This document shows, piece by piece, positions 1 through 11,453 of a DNA stretch of 64,000 nucleotides (position 1 is its first letter; each line of letters starts with the position of its first letter). Source of the stretch: Rhizophagus clarus. Its lineage: Eukaryota > Glomeromycota > Glomeromycetes > Glomerales > Glomeraceae. The DNA is taken from assembly GCA_015698045.1 (NCBI GenBank), contig BLAL01000229.1, positions 1,772,001 through 1,836,000 on the forward strand. Direction: 5' to 3'. The notes below the pieces were generated by a model that saw nothing but the letters and a program-made list of their open reading frames with translations, searched no databases and had not been told where the DNA came from. The position numbers and the translations under genes were made by a program.

Positions 1-627
1 TAGTCGATACTGGAGTACTTTGTTGAAAAGCTCAGCTGCTCTGGTCGTGGTCACCATTAGACCTTCGCAAAGCTGAGGACATAGAGGTAAAATAGACTGA
101 AAAATGTCAATAAGACTTCTTCTAAAAGAGTTTGCAGTCGCTTCCTTGATGGTTTTTAGTGTTTGCGCGTCCATTTCCTTGAAAAAAAGGTGGGTTGTTA
201 TTAGTGGAAACTTCGCAAAAACTTTCAAAAATTTTTGGGCTGAGTGATCAGCGGGAAGAGATCGTTTTCACTATTTTAATATGGTAAGACAAAGACTGCC
301 CATATCATCCTGATATTTAATATTACTGCAATTTGCTAATCAACCCATAAATGATGTTTTTTTCATACCATTAGGAAAAGATTCCTCAAATTTTTTCCAT
401 AATTTAGTTTTTTGATCACGTATATATAGTATGGGTAATCCATTTTTATCTACCTGGTAAGAACTCTGTGTAATATTACTTCGATCTTAAAAAAACATTA
501 AAAATTGATTTTCTTTAATTTCTGACATTCGTTTAACAGTTCTTTTTGTTTTTATCAGACTTGGCGCTCCTGGACCATATAGTCTTACATGTTTCTTTGC
601 AGCATTAATTGTATTATTTCCTACCTA

Positions 628-1385
628 ATGAAAAAAAGAGGTAATTAAAAATCATAAAAATGAAAAATTAGAAAATTAAGAGCAATGAATAATTAGAGTT
701 GAATGGTAATGGAGAATCAAGGACAGATGAGATTGGAAATTATTGGATGGAATGAAGGATCAAGAACAGATGATATAGAAATCAAGAATTAATGATGATA
801 GAAATTGCGAATAAATAATAATAGTAAATTCGAGATGAATAATGGAAAATAGGAATGAATAATGGTAAAAAATGATGGGCATAAAATTAGTGACAATATT
901 GATAGAATAAAAAATAATTGTAATAATAAATAATTTAAAAAGTAAGTTGTAATAAAGAATTAGGGATGAATTATATTAAAATCAGAAATATTAAATTATA
1001 AAAATTATGAAAAATAAATCATAATTGGCGAATAATGATAAATAATGATAAAAAATTGGAGATTAATGGTGAATAATTGAAGATGAATAAAAGCAAAAAA
1101 GTATAACGAAAAAGAATTATTGGTGGTGAAGGTGGCAAGTAACGGCAAAAATTGGAGGTGAGTAAGAAGGAAAATTAGTGATAAAATTTAGGAATGAACA
1201 ATAGTAAAAAATTGGAGATAAATAGTGATAAAAATTTGGAAGGAACGATAATGAAGAATTGGAGGTAAAGGTTAGTGAGGAGTTGGGGACGAATAATAAT
1301 GAAATATTGGGATAATAATATAATAGAATGAAAAATAAACAAGGATTAGTAGGTGAAGAATTAGATACTGGAATTAGAGATTTAC
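628..1385. repeat. purine-rich degenerate minisatellite, intron-like
   Basis: On the plus strand this stretch is almost only A, G and T, with irregular copies of motifs such as AATTGGAGATAAATAGTGA and GGAATGAATAATGGTAAAAA. It is flanked by coding-like minus-strand sequence and bounded by a GTAAAT donor and an AG acceptor on that strand, so it looks like an intron swollen by a decayed tandem repeat. No open frame or RNA gene is visible. Confidence 0.45.
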
Positions 1386-2408
1386 CTTGAGTTCTTCTTT
1401 GAGTTTCTTATATTTAAAGTTTTCAGAAACAATTGAAAGAATTCTGATTTTTCTGTCAATTCCTCTTTTATTTGCCTCTAAAGCTTTTTGCAAGTTTTTC
1501 CAAAATATTTTACCTTCATCATTGGGTTGGAAAGAAGAATCATCTTCTAACAATAATATCCCTGATTTATAAACTTCTATTAAATTGTCCCTATCAGACG
1601 AAGAATCCATTGCTTTTGTCTAAAATTCAATTGTGTGTTGTTTTTTTTGAAATGGAGTAATGTTAGTACAACCAGAAGCGCAGAACATTGCTCACCATGC
1701 ATCTAGTTCTTTTTCTTGAAACTGATAACCATCTGGATAAATTTGGAATAAAATATCTGGAAATCGAACTATTGTATTATTTTGTTCATACCACTTCTTA
1801 AATAACTCTGACCAATCTGAAGGAGGGCTAGCAATTTTACGGGATTTTATTTGTTTTTTATATATAAGATTCAACAAATCAATATTATTTCAATCATTAC
1901 TCTTACAAGTAATTAAATAATCCTTTTTTAATTTATCTAATTCTTGTTGAACATACTATAAATTAATAATTCTGAATAAAGTCACCCCATCATACTTTTT
2001 ATGAATACTGATAGATTTCCAAATTTTATTAGGAGTAGTTTCTTCATTATGATATTGTATAATATCACTATTATAAATATCTAAATTACACTTATCTTCT
2101 ATGGACTGTACGAAAATTGACTGTTTGTCCTTGTATTTTGTAATAAGTGTAGACATAAACCCTGGACCAGCACCATAAAATTCTTCACGAGTTGAAACAC
2201 CAATTTGACTAACCACAATTAAAATTCGATCTATACGAATAAAAATTGGAATGAATAAAATGTCTGATAATAATTCATGAGTAATTGTTTCATCATCAAA
2301 TCCCATAAAAATCATTCCTAAATATTCTGTTTTATTGTTAAAAATTTGTTTGTATGTATTATTAACAGCAGCAGAAGCCGTTTGTTGATTTCCAGAATCT
2401 TTACCATC

Positions 2409-3085
2409 TAAGGATGGTGCCGCAAATAAGCAATTGCGGAATAATTGCGATTTACGGTATTGCGGAACATTGCGGATTTTTAAACCTAAATATCTGCAAT
2501 TCCGCAATCCGCAATTGTCCGCAATTCCGCAAATATTCTGCAATTCCGCAAAGTACCGCAATTCAATTGCGGAATAATTGCAGAATTGCGGCACATTTGC
2601 GGAATTGCGATACATTTGCGGAATTGCAATTTCGCTAAAGCAATCCAAAAAAACGTTGTGAAACGTTTTTTTTAATTAAAATATACTTTGAAAAAACGTT
2701 TCGCAACGTTTTTTCTTTAAATTAATTAAAAAAATGTTGCGAAACGTTTTTTTTAATTAAATATACTTTGAAAAAACGTTGCGAAACGTTTTTTATTAAT
2801 TAAAATACTTTGAAAAAACGTTTCGCAACGTTTTTTTGTTAAATTAATTAAAAAAACGTTGCGAAACGTTTTTTTTAATTAAAATACTTTGAAAAAACGT
2901 TTCGCAACATTTTTTTGTTAAATTAATTAAAAAAAACGTTGCGTAAACGTTTTTTTTATTAAATCGGTTCGGTAAACTGCCAAAACCGATCAGGTGAATT
3001 GCGGAATTGCGGTTCACTAACCGCAATTCAACTCCAAAATCCGCAATATTGCGGATTTGATAAATCAATTGCGGCACCATCCTTA
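2409..3085. mobile_element. hAT-like MITE with perfect TIRs and 8-bp target duplication
   Basis: The element starts TAAGGATGGTGCCGCAA (2409-2425) and ends with its exact reverse complement (3069-3085), a 17-bp terminal inverted repeat. The 8 bp TTACCATC lies directly outside both ends (2401-2408 and 3086-3093). An 8-bp duplication is typical of hAT-superfamily insertion. There is no transposase, so this would be a non-autonomous copy. Inside both ends are clustered short subterminal copies of ATTGCGGAATTGCGG-like sequence, and the middle is an array of palindromic cores. The perfect ends and target copies suggest a young insertion. It interrupts the reading frame of a decayed gene. Confidence 0.85.
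2652..2951. repeat. array of eight AACGTT palindromic cores inside the MITE
   Basis: Eight copies of a near-palindromic 16-mer (AACGTTGCGAAACGTT or its reverse complement) start near 2652, 2695, 2733, 2775, 2817, 2855, 2896 and 2935, about 40 bp apart. They are separated by AT-rich spacers containing TTAATTAA and ACTTTGAAAA. Core orientation alternates through much of the array, so neighbouring units could pair as hairpins. Confidence 0.8.
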
Positions 3086-3325
3086 TTACCATCACAAAGG
3101 CAACGAAAACTTGGCTTATTTGTTTTCTTATTATTTAGAACTGTTACTGCAAAGTTTTTATTGTTTAAACAACAATTAATGGACATAAATACTCGATAAG
3201 ATATTGTTTTAATACTAGTTTGAGCAGATTTATTACTATTTTGTTCAAATTTGCGTGGTTCTCACCAATATCGTGCATATATACCATAATGTAAATCCTC
3301 CAAAATATTCCCCTTGGCTAGAAAA

Positions 3326-4236
3326 GTTACTGTGTACTGTTTTTTTTACTTATTCAGAAAAATTTGAAATAAAGAACGCCACATTCCGAAAAGCAGTTTT
3401 TTATTAATATAAAGCCTGTAAATTTTATTATAGAATTTTGACAATTTTATCCTGCTGAGTGGCGATCTTTCCCTTAACGAAAAAAAATATTTATAAAAGA
3501 AAGGGAAGCAAGATGCATAGGTGGGAAATGAATAATAAAAACAAAAAAAGTTTTTAACAAAGTTGGGGAAAATAAAGAGAAATAAAAATAGGGAATAAAA
3601 AATAGAAAGAACCAAAAACGAAAACTTTTTTAAAAAAAAGTAGAAAAAAAAAATTTTTTTAAAAAAGGGGGGTTGGAATAAAGAGTAAAATAGAAAGAAA
3701 AAGTTTGTTATTTTTTATTAAAAGAAAAGAGTAGCAGGTGAGAAGAAAATCAAGAGAAAAAAAAAATTTTTTTAGAAGAAAGTTGGAGAGAGAAGAAAAA
3801 AAAAAAATATAGGAAATAAAAAAAAGAGGGTATAAATAAAAAAATGAGAAAGGAAATAAAAAACGTATCATAACAAAACAATAATCATATGATCTCATAT
3901 TATGATACCTGATACGAAATGATAATAAAATTATTAAGTTTAAAAATTCTGTATAAATTCTGTATAGGTGTATACATTTCGTATATATTAATTTTTTTGA
4001 AAAAATGTTCAAAAATGAATTGTGTATTAAATATACGGAATTGCTATACAGAATCTATAAAAACGTATGATAAATGTATACAAAATGCATTATTTTCATA
4101 TACAGATTTCTTATAGGAATATATTATGCAAGTGAGTTACGTATTCTTATTTTTTAAGATATTTGAATCACTATTAAATGAGTACTTTGATAAAACTTTA
4201 TATAAGAACTGATCAATTATCAATGCCTTGTAATAC
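3326..4236. other. low-complexity A/G-rich stretch without a gene
   Basis: From about 3480 to 3870 the plus strand is nearly pure A and G, with poly-A runs; open frames on the other strand are composed of F, L, Y and S and are compositional artefacts. From 3880 to 4120 there are short CATATGATCTCATATTATG-like imperfect repeats. No gene or RNA seen. Confidence 0.4.
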
Positions 4237-4485
4237 GTGAAGCTAAAAACTGAATTATCTGAATATACAATCAATAATATTTTCAAAGGTAATCTTTATT
4301 CACTACTACAGAGTCTAGTTGGAAAATGCTATGCAAACGAGTATAATAGAAAAAAGGCAAATAAACTTCTTTCAAACTATGATAAGATGTTCTCTTCAGT
4401 TTCATTAAAACATTTTATTGAAGAAGTTGAATTGAAAAATGATCATTTTGGGGTTAAAATTAACCAATTTCAATTTCATATATAA
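4237..4485 (+). other. short open frame of uncertain status (possible gene fragment)
   Basis: An 82-codon open stretch without an ATG at its start (it opens after a stop, first codon GTG). Its composition (mixed K, E, L, N) is more protein-like than the surrounding AT-rich sequence. No domain recognised, no upstream exon found, and it ends at a clean TAA. It may be a remnant exon or chance. Confidence 0.2.
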
Positions 4486-5941
4486 ATTGCATACATTTAG
4501 TTCTTTTGTTCTAGTATTTTAATTTGATTAATACCTCAATACTCACATTTTTTAAATGTATTGAAGTTAACTTGTTTACTTGTTTGTCTTGTTTTCAATT
4601 TTTGCTTCTCTTGTTATCAAAAAATAAAAATAAAAAATAATATTAAAAGATCCAATAAAGGATATTGAAATATATTAATCTAAAAAATTAAAAAACATGT
4701 ATCATATATTAAATATACTAAAAAAATTACTGCAAATTTCCCAAAATATACTGTTTTTTATGCTGTAAACATATCATAAAAAAATCAGAAAAATCAAATT
4801 ACAAAAAAAATATAAATATCATATACAAAAATATAAAAATATAAAATAATTTTCTTATTTTATTTGGCTTTTATAAGATACTATAACTTAAAATTATTGT
4901 AAAATTTATATAATTATTAAATGTAAATTAAAAAAAGATTATTAGTTTATAATATTTAAATTTATTTCTTTAATTCTTTGTAAAAATTTTCTAATAATGT
5001 TTTTATATATATAATATTTTCAGAAAATTTAAGAAGCTGATTTTTTATTTTCTCATGAGAAAAAAATATACTTAAAATATACTTATGCACTTTTAAAATG
5101 TACTTAAAATATATTTAATGTACTTAAAATATACTTAAATTATATCTAAAATTGCAATTTTAAGTATTTTAAAATTTTAAGTATATTTTAAATACATTTA
5201 AGCGTATTTTAAGATTTAAGTATATTTTTAATATATTTTAGAGAAATTTTTTTTCATAGGGTCTTATTTAATTTCTAGATTGAATAAGATGTTTAATATT
5301 AATTATTATTCTTGATCTTTATTTTAAATACTTTATTATTATCTTTGATCTTTATTTCAAGGTACTTTATTATTATTTTTAATCTTTGTTTTAAGTGGTT
5401 CAACCACTTATTTAACTTTTTTTTAATAAAAGAGATAATTTCAATATGCTCTTTCTGCTATACCAATAGTAGTAACTGTAAACCCAGCAATTATTCTTGA
5501 AAATTTCTGATAACTTATTTTAGTCAAATAAAAAATTAGTATATTTAAATAAATTTATTCTTAATTATACTACTTATTCATACCATAAAATAATCTATTA
5601 TATGCAAATCTTTGTATGAAGTGTCTTTGTTAGAAAGTTGGATATATATACTTTTCTGCTCTTGATGACTGTTATAACAGGTATGGTAATTTATGGAAAA
5701 ATGATTAATTAAATGAAAATGATGAGTAATTAGATGTCTACAGATTTATGAAGTAATTTTTTGGTCATACAGTTGAGGCATCAGTAATCCGACCCTGCTT
5801 CTAGGAATAGAATTTTATTTATCTTCAGTCATTGGTATTACACCTACTTAGAACTTATATTAAATGGCCTAGGATTCACATATTCCTTCCTCTTATAGTA
5901 TTTTCTCATTATTTGTATTTGCTATTACTATCTGAAAGATA
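4486..5941. other. gene-free AT-rich spacer with a long imperfect inverted repeat
   Basis: No convincing coding sequence. At 5047-5262 two arms, each a string of TACTTAAAATATA-type motifs ending in AGAGAAA/TTTCTC-like sequence, mirror each other about a centre near 5150 (ATTGCAAT), giving an imperfect hairpin of roughly 200 bp. It could be an old MITE, but no clean ends or target duplication are visible. Confidence 0.4.
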
Positions 5942-6122
5942 TTATCGCCGTTTTCAAAATGGTGTATGCTATTTATTCGTAATTGAATATTCGAATACCA
6001 ATATTCGTCCGGTTTTCATCCGTGTTTTGTTCTGTTTTCATCCGGTTTTCATCCGGTTTTCGGTTTTCTTTTTTTTTTTTATTCAGATACAACTGCGTAC
6101 ATCATTTTGAAAACGGCGATAA
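5942..6122. mobile_element. small MITE-like element with ~29-bp TIRs
   Basis: The left end TTATCGCCGTTTTCAAAATG and the right end are reverse complements over about 29 bp with two mismatches, enclosing 181 bp. The interior has three to four direct copies of a CGGTTTTCATC motif (about 6011-6063) followed by a T-tract. No target duplication is obvious. No coding capacity; the superfamily cannot be told from the ends alone. Confidence 0.65.
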
Positions 6123-9100
6123 AAAAGACTTGTTTACTTCAGGCATTTGTACTGAAAATTTTTCCTAACAATATACATATAAAATCATATAAAATCAGAT
6201 GAATAACACATAACATTCATGTGTATTGTAATAATAAATACCAGAAACTTCTTTTCATCCATTTTTCAAAATTATTAGAAGTGAAATTTGTATATGATCT
6301 CGAAAGTGAAGATTGAAACAAATATATATAATTGAATGGTTAAATTTCTTAATGTAATTTTTTGTGGTTGAAGGAACATGACTTGATGGTAGCGAGGTGA
6401 GATGGTAAAACGTTCTTGTGGAAATAAATCAAATAATAGACCATTCCGAACTGATTTAAATCAAGTAAAAAAATTTTAATAGTTGAATGAAAGACCGACG
6501 AATAATCAATTTAAAAAAAACATCTATTTAAACTGAAGTCGCAAAATAAAAAGTAAAATTATTATATTATATTGAAACATTTAATAATTATACATTTAAT
6601 ATAATATTGAGAAACAGTAAAGCGAGTGAGTGCATCAAGTTAAGACCTAGACTGTATGATAATTAGCAACACATTGAGGAAGAAGTGCTACGAGGAAAAG
6701 AGAACAATAGTAAAAGCAAGTGCAATTTGCAAGACTTAAATGTGATGATGTGGATATTTTGATTTTTTGAATTTGAAAATTAGGCCAGAATTGATGAAAA
6801 ATCGAAGGAATTTACAACGCTACGTCATCAAAATATTATTTCCGTATTTATTTCAAAATGAATCTTTCTGAAAAGCCGATATTATGTCCTTTTTTTAAAA
6901 AAAAAAAATAAAATAAAATAAAATAAAAAAAGACAAAATTATGAAGAATTTGAAATTCTAATTTCCGAACGTAATTCCTATTCCAAAGCTGACATCCTAA
7001 AATTACTAAATGGATCTAGTGAGCTTCCATCGTCTTAAATACGAAATCAAACACATTAGCTAATGCAATTAAAAATCAAGGAACAAAAAAAGAATTTGAA
7101 TTCCCATTAATGTAAAAATGACCACCTTGACACCCCTGATGACCCGTATAATTATGCGACCAAAGCTGTACGGTAAACAAATGCTTTGAGATGCAAGAGA
7201 CAGACATATTTTATTAATATATGTGTGCGATACTAGTAATTTCTCTTGTGATTTTATGTAACAAAAAATTAGTCTATAAAACTTAAGGAATTAAATCATG
7301 CCTAAAATTCCTGATATATCATGAGCATCTCCCCTTCACTTCACAACGTCATAACCGTAAAGAAAAGTGCACTTAGTTACATTTCCATAAGTCGAAATGA
7401 TAAAACTAGCGATGATAAATATCATAGTAAATGCTCCAACGAGTTGAGTGATTTAATAAACAAAATAACTGATAATAGCATTTATATATATAATCTCCTT
7501 GATTTTACAATCATCGAGATGATACAAGGAATAAATGTTTGGTATGGATGTGTAATAAATAATAAGCCAAGTTTTCAATGAGTTTTCAATGACAGATGTC
7601 AGATATCATTCATGTCGAGCTAAGTTATACCAACTAAACACGATTTTGTCGCCTTGGCCAAATGCACACGGTTACGAAAATAAAATCCGAATATGATTCA
7701 TTGTATATTTATTATGAACAGTTCACGGATAGAGAGTGCAAAATAGTATAGTTTACTACTGGTTAATACTAATAATTATTCTAATACTATGCTCCGTCGT
7801 AGAGTGACAAAATATAGTATTTCAATTATTGTGTAGAGTTACTTCGTAATTATCCCATTTCAATGTAACCTCAGGCGATACCAAGTTAAGAATTAATAAA
7901 AGTTAAAAGTTTTTAAAACAAATTTTCACTAACAAAATAAGTAATTCTAGAACGAACCAAAGTTTTATTATTGAGTTGTCTTTCAGTTCAATTGAATTCT
8001 ATTCCATTTTAATACATAACCCCTCATTGATTATCATTTCCTCAAGTAAATAAAGGTAAGCGAGCATTTAAACAATGAATTTCGACTCACTTGCGAAATT
8101 TATATATGCGGCAAATCCGGATAGACGCGTAGTTTGCGCCGTTATTTCTTAAAATATGTTCCTTACGTTTCTAATTGCCATAATCATATAAACATCAAAA
8201 AATAATTTGTGTTTTTGCTGTCATCGTATTTGTCACCGTCGTTATGAAATTACATTTCATTATGTTAATGCGTTTTCAACCTATGAAAAACGATTCATTT
8301 CGTTGTAAATATCAAGACATACAACTTATAATTACAACTTATCATTAAAAGCCGTTCATAAGCCCACGACAACCGCACATAGTCCATAACTAAAGCTCAA
8401 CCACCTTAGGAAAGAAGAAAATCGTGTGATGGTAGCTACAATTCTAATCCGTAATATATTGACCAATAGTTATATAATTCCGCAAAAAATGGCGAAAGAA
8501 AGAGAGACTATTGGTAGATGATCACCTACTAAGTGCACGTATATTAATGCCATCATGCATAGACATTACAGTCATTATATCATTTTACTAGTCGCCCATA
8601 ATATATAGGAAACGCGATAGTTCATCTCTACGCAAATTAAGACAAGAAATAAACCATATATAAACTTGATCCACACAATACAGTAGATGTTTTGATTAAT
8701 TACTATATGTAAATCAAATAATTGATTGATGTATAAATTTAGTTAAATATTCATAGTGATAATGAATTAATTCTCAATCTGTTTAAAGATAGATTAAATT
8801 GCGGTTTTATCTAAAACGTATAGATTAATTTTAATCATAATCTCAATCAAAATATTCTAAACTAAGATTTTTGATTCATAAATAAACTTATAAAAGAATT
8901 TTTAATTTTTAACTCCGAAACGTTTGTATTATATAAGCGGTTTGTGTGACATAATGACACGGACCAGCTCATTGGACCGATACAAAAAAACCCCGATACG
9001 TACCTATGATAAGAGTGGTGCTAAACTAAAAAAAGTAATAAGGAGAACATGTGATGACATTCATTTTAAAAAAAAAATAAACAAATAAAATAAATTGTGG

Positions 9101-9700
9101 CTGTAGTGAAACTGGTCAAATTTAACCTTATAATGATAATTAAATAGTATTTTCTCGCTTTCGGTGGAGAAGAGAAAAAAGTATGAATCAATCAAATTAA
9201 GTTTGATAAATTCTCATTGAAATTCTTTCTTGTTTTAAAATTAGTTAATGCGTTCGGAGAATTCATGATTGGTCCTATATTTATTTTTAATTCATTCATT
9301 ATCATTTGTTTTTTTTTTTTTTTATTGTTTTACGAAATGTTTTTTTTTTTTTTCCAAAGGAGCGAAAAGTTCATTTAATTTTCTTTTTTTAAAAGAATTT
9401 CAATGACGGACTTTTCCGAAGAGAGATCGTACAAAATTTTTCAGGAAAAAAGAAATTCAAAAATTTGAAGTCGATCACTTTCATTATTAAGTCACACGGT
9501 TTTCTAAATTTTTATTAATAGAAATTCTAACTTTGTTTTTTTTTAAATTAAATTGTAACGTTAATTTTCCAAATCGGACTTTTTATTTGTATATTGTTTC
9601 TGTAATAAAAAGCCAAGGTCATCTCATAATTTTTTTTTTTAACCTTTGCTTTTTTTTTAAAAAAAATAATTTTTTTGTCTTTTGAAAAAAAAAAAAGAAT
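6123..9700. other. long intergenic region without a supported gene
   Basis: Three and a half kilobases with stops in all frames apart from one 86-codon frame at 7321-7581. That frame has an ATG but no recognisable domain or flanking exon and is not supported as a gene. The last 500 bp, with long T runs and a T-then-A homopolymer switch just before 9701, probably holds the promoter and leader of the next gene. Confidence 0.4.
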
Positions 9701-10852
9701 ATGGAATCAATTAATAATAACAGTATCGAATTCGATAATAATGAGAATGATATATTCGATAAGACAAATCCGTTTTATCAATTATTAGAAAAACATGCAA
9801 CGGAATTTGAATTATTTGGACAACGTTTAAAGTCTGAAATACGAAATTCTTATAGAGAACTTTTAGCTTTTCAACAACAACAGCAACAACAACAACAGCA
9901 GCAGCAGCAGCAGCAACAACAACAACAACAGCAACAACAACAAGTAAAAAGTCAGCCAATTGAAAATGAGTTAACAAAACCTGATGAAGTATTCGAAAAT
10001 AATTCAAATTCTTTTGCAAATGAACAATTGGGAAATGAACAATTCGTAGATTCTTTAAAAGCTCGGGTTGAAGAATTAGAAACGGATTCTCTTATTAAAA
10101 AACAAGATATTGAAATTCAAAAATCCGAAATTCAACAATTAAAAAAAGAATTAAATAATAATGAAATAAATAAAATGAAAAAAGAAATTGAAGAATTAAA
10201 TGATTTTAAAACTAATTTTATTCTTTTATTCGAATCATTTGAACAAATGAAATGTGAAGTAAAAGAATTAAAATCTAAATTAATACAAAAAGAAATTGAA
10301 AATGATAGGTTACTTGCTGAACAACTTCAAAGATTTCCCGAAAAATATGACAGCAGTAGTAATACTAAATCAAGGCCTGTGACACCTGTGACACAATTGA
10401 AACCAATGACACAAATTGATTCAACTGCTGATTATACTATTAACGGTATTAGTGATTTTAGTAGCGATGAAGAACATCTAAATGAATCACAATCTCCCTT
10501 CTCGGTCAATACTCCGAAAACAGGTTCTCGTCAAATGAGAGAAAGAACTGTCTCTAATATGTCAAGCAAATCAACTTATTCTAATATGTCTTTACCACGA
10601 CTTCCTTCAAATGACATTAGAACAAATTATAGTAGTAGTCCCTTATCAAGAAACATTTCTGATGCTACGTCTTTTACACAAAATAATGTTCCAAATTACA
10701 ACGATTCTTTTGCGCCAACGAATGCTTATATGTCCCATACCCCAAGTAATTTTGATAGACTCAATGCTAATAAAGTTAAAAAGGCAAACACCTTTGCTAC
10801 ACATAATAATCAAGATACTCGTGGTTTCTTTCAAAAACCAAACAGAATATAA
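9701..10852 (+). CDS. polyglutamine coiled-coil protein of unknown function
   Basis: A single-exon frame of 383 residues starting at an ATG that follows an A-rich leader. Order of features: Asn/Glu-rich N-terminus, a run of 24 glutamines (residues 58-81, mixed CAA and CAG codons), a charged heptad-like region of about residues 110-205 rich in K, E, I and L that should form a coiled coil, then a Ser/Thr/Asn-rich low-complexity tail containing SRPVTPVTQ and a basic C-terminus. No signal peptide or membrane segment. I recognise no family. The coiled coil plus phosphorylatable tail would fit a scaffold or cytoskeleton- or RNA-granule-associated protein, but this is only a structural impression. 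Confidence 0.75.
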   Translation: MESINNNSIEFDNNENDIFDKTNPFYQLLEKHATEFELFGQRLKSEIRNSYRELLAFQQQQQQQQQQQQQQQQQQQQQQQQVKSQPIENELTKPDEVFENNSNSFANEQLGNEQFVDSLKARVEELETDSLIKKQDIEIQKSEIQQLKKELNNNEINKMKKEIEELNDFKTNFILLFESFEQMKCEVKELKSKLIQKEIENDRLLAEQLQRFPEKYDSSSNTKSRPVTPVTQLKPMTQIDSTADYTINGISDFSSDEEHLNESQSPFSVNTPKTGSRQMRERTVSNMSSKSTYSNMSLPRLPSNDIRTNYSSSPLSRNISDATSFTQNNVPNYNDSFAPTNAYMSHTPSNFDRLNANKVKKANTFATHNNQDTRGFFQKPNRI

Positions 10853-11388
10853 AGATAGTTTAGCGCATCCTTACAAATATATTTTATTTTTGTACTGTAC
10901 TCTTTTTTTTTTTTTTAAAAAAAAAAAAAAAATTGTATTATTATTAAAATCTTGAAACCGATTCTGGAATACATTTATTTATTTTGCCTTTGGTTGGTAC
11001 TTGGTGGTCACATCGTTGATCTCGTAAGCAGTTTTTTTTAAAAAAATCGAATATGCAAAATGAAAGCTTCACAATATGTTGTTGTACCCTTGAACCGAAA
11101 AAATTTCAGTATGAATCATATTTACATCATTAGAAACGATTTAATAAGCGATCATCATTTGTTAAACAAGTTTGCTGCTTGGTTGATTCGGCTGAGTTAC
11201 TTTGTTATTGTTACATTTAGTGTTACGCGGTTAATGATAAAGTTACTAGGGCTGTCGTAATAATAATCGATTCTAATTGTAAGATTATCGGCTTATTGTT
11301 TTTCTCTATCTTGATTATCGCTGGATTATGTCTTTTTTAATGATGTTTATAAACAATTACTCAAACAAATATTGTATCTCTAAAATCC
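10853..11388. other. intergenic spacer with a T-run/A-run palindrome
   Basis: About 14 T followed directly by about 16 A (10903-10932) lies soon after the preceding stop, where transcript termination or polyadenylation might occur. A 66-codon frame at 11060-11260 has no domain and is probably chance. No other feature seen. Confidence 0.35.
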
Positions 11389-11398
11389 TATATAAATA
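11389..11398 (+). promoter_or_regulatory. TATA-box candidate for the 3CxxC zinc protein gene
   Basis: TATATAAATA lies about 60 bp upstream of the ATG at 11454, a plausible distance for a fungal TATA element. Judged by motif and position only. Confidence 0.4.
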
Positions 11399-11453
11399 AA
11401 GTTCCTTGACTGTTAGAAAAATTAATAAACCGTTCTCGTTTTTTCATACGAAC

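Larger units (their letters stand above)
1..3325 (-). pseudogene. decayed unrecognised multi-exon gene, interrupted by a MITE
   Basis: Reading the minus strand, coding-like blocks run from about 3325 down to the left edge: 3325-3086, 2400-1380 and then, after a purine-rich intron-like stretch, about 627-490 and 240-1. The blocks stay in one frame for long distances and look like ordinary soluble protein, but they contain several in-frame stops. A 677-bp DNA element sits inside the frame at 2409-3085; with it and one target copy left out, the flanks would be in frame. A GT donor near 1386 and an AG acceptor near 627 would remove the purine-rich stretch. I do not recognise the family. It may be a member of a lineage-specific multigene family. 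The left end runs off the window. That it is decayed is fairly clear; what it encoded is unknown. Confidence 0.5.

Noticed and set aside
1-3325. Reading UGA as tryptophan (alternative code) to explain in-frame stops
   Set aside because: Other stop types also occur in the frame and the surrounding genes use the standard code; decay is simpler.
3346-4012. Minus-strand open frames of 89 and 117 codons rich in F, L, Y and S
   Set aside because: They are the reverse of A/G-rich low-complexity DNA; no domain, no splice context and extreme composition.
7321-7581. 86-codon ATG-initiated frame in the long intergenic region
   Set aside because: No recognisable domain, no flanking exons, isolated in 3.5 kb of stop-rich sequence; likely chance.
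11060-11260. 66-codon frame before the zinc-protein gene
   Set aside because: Short, no domain, and ends well before the TATA-like element of the next gene.
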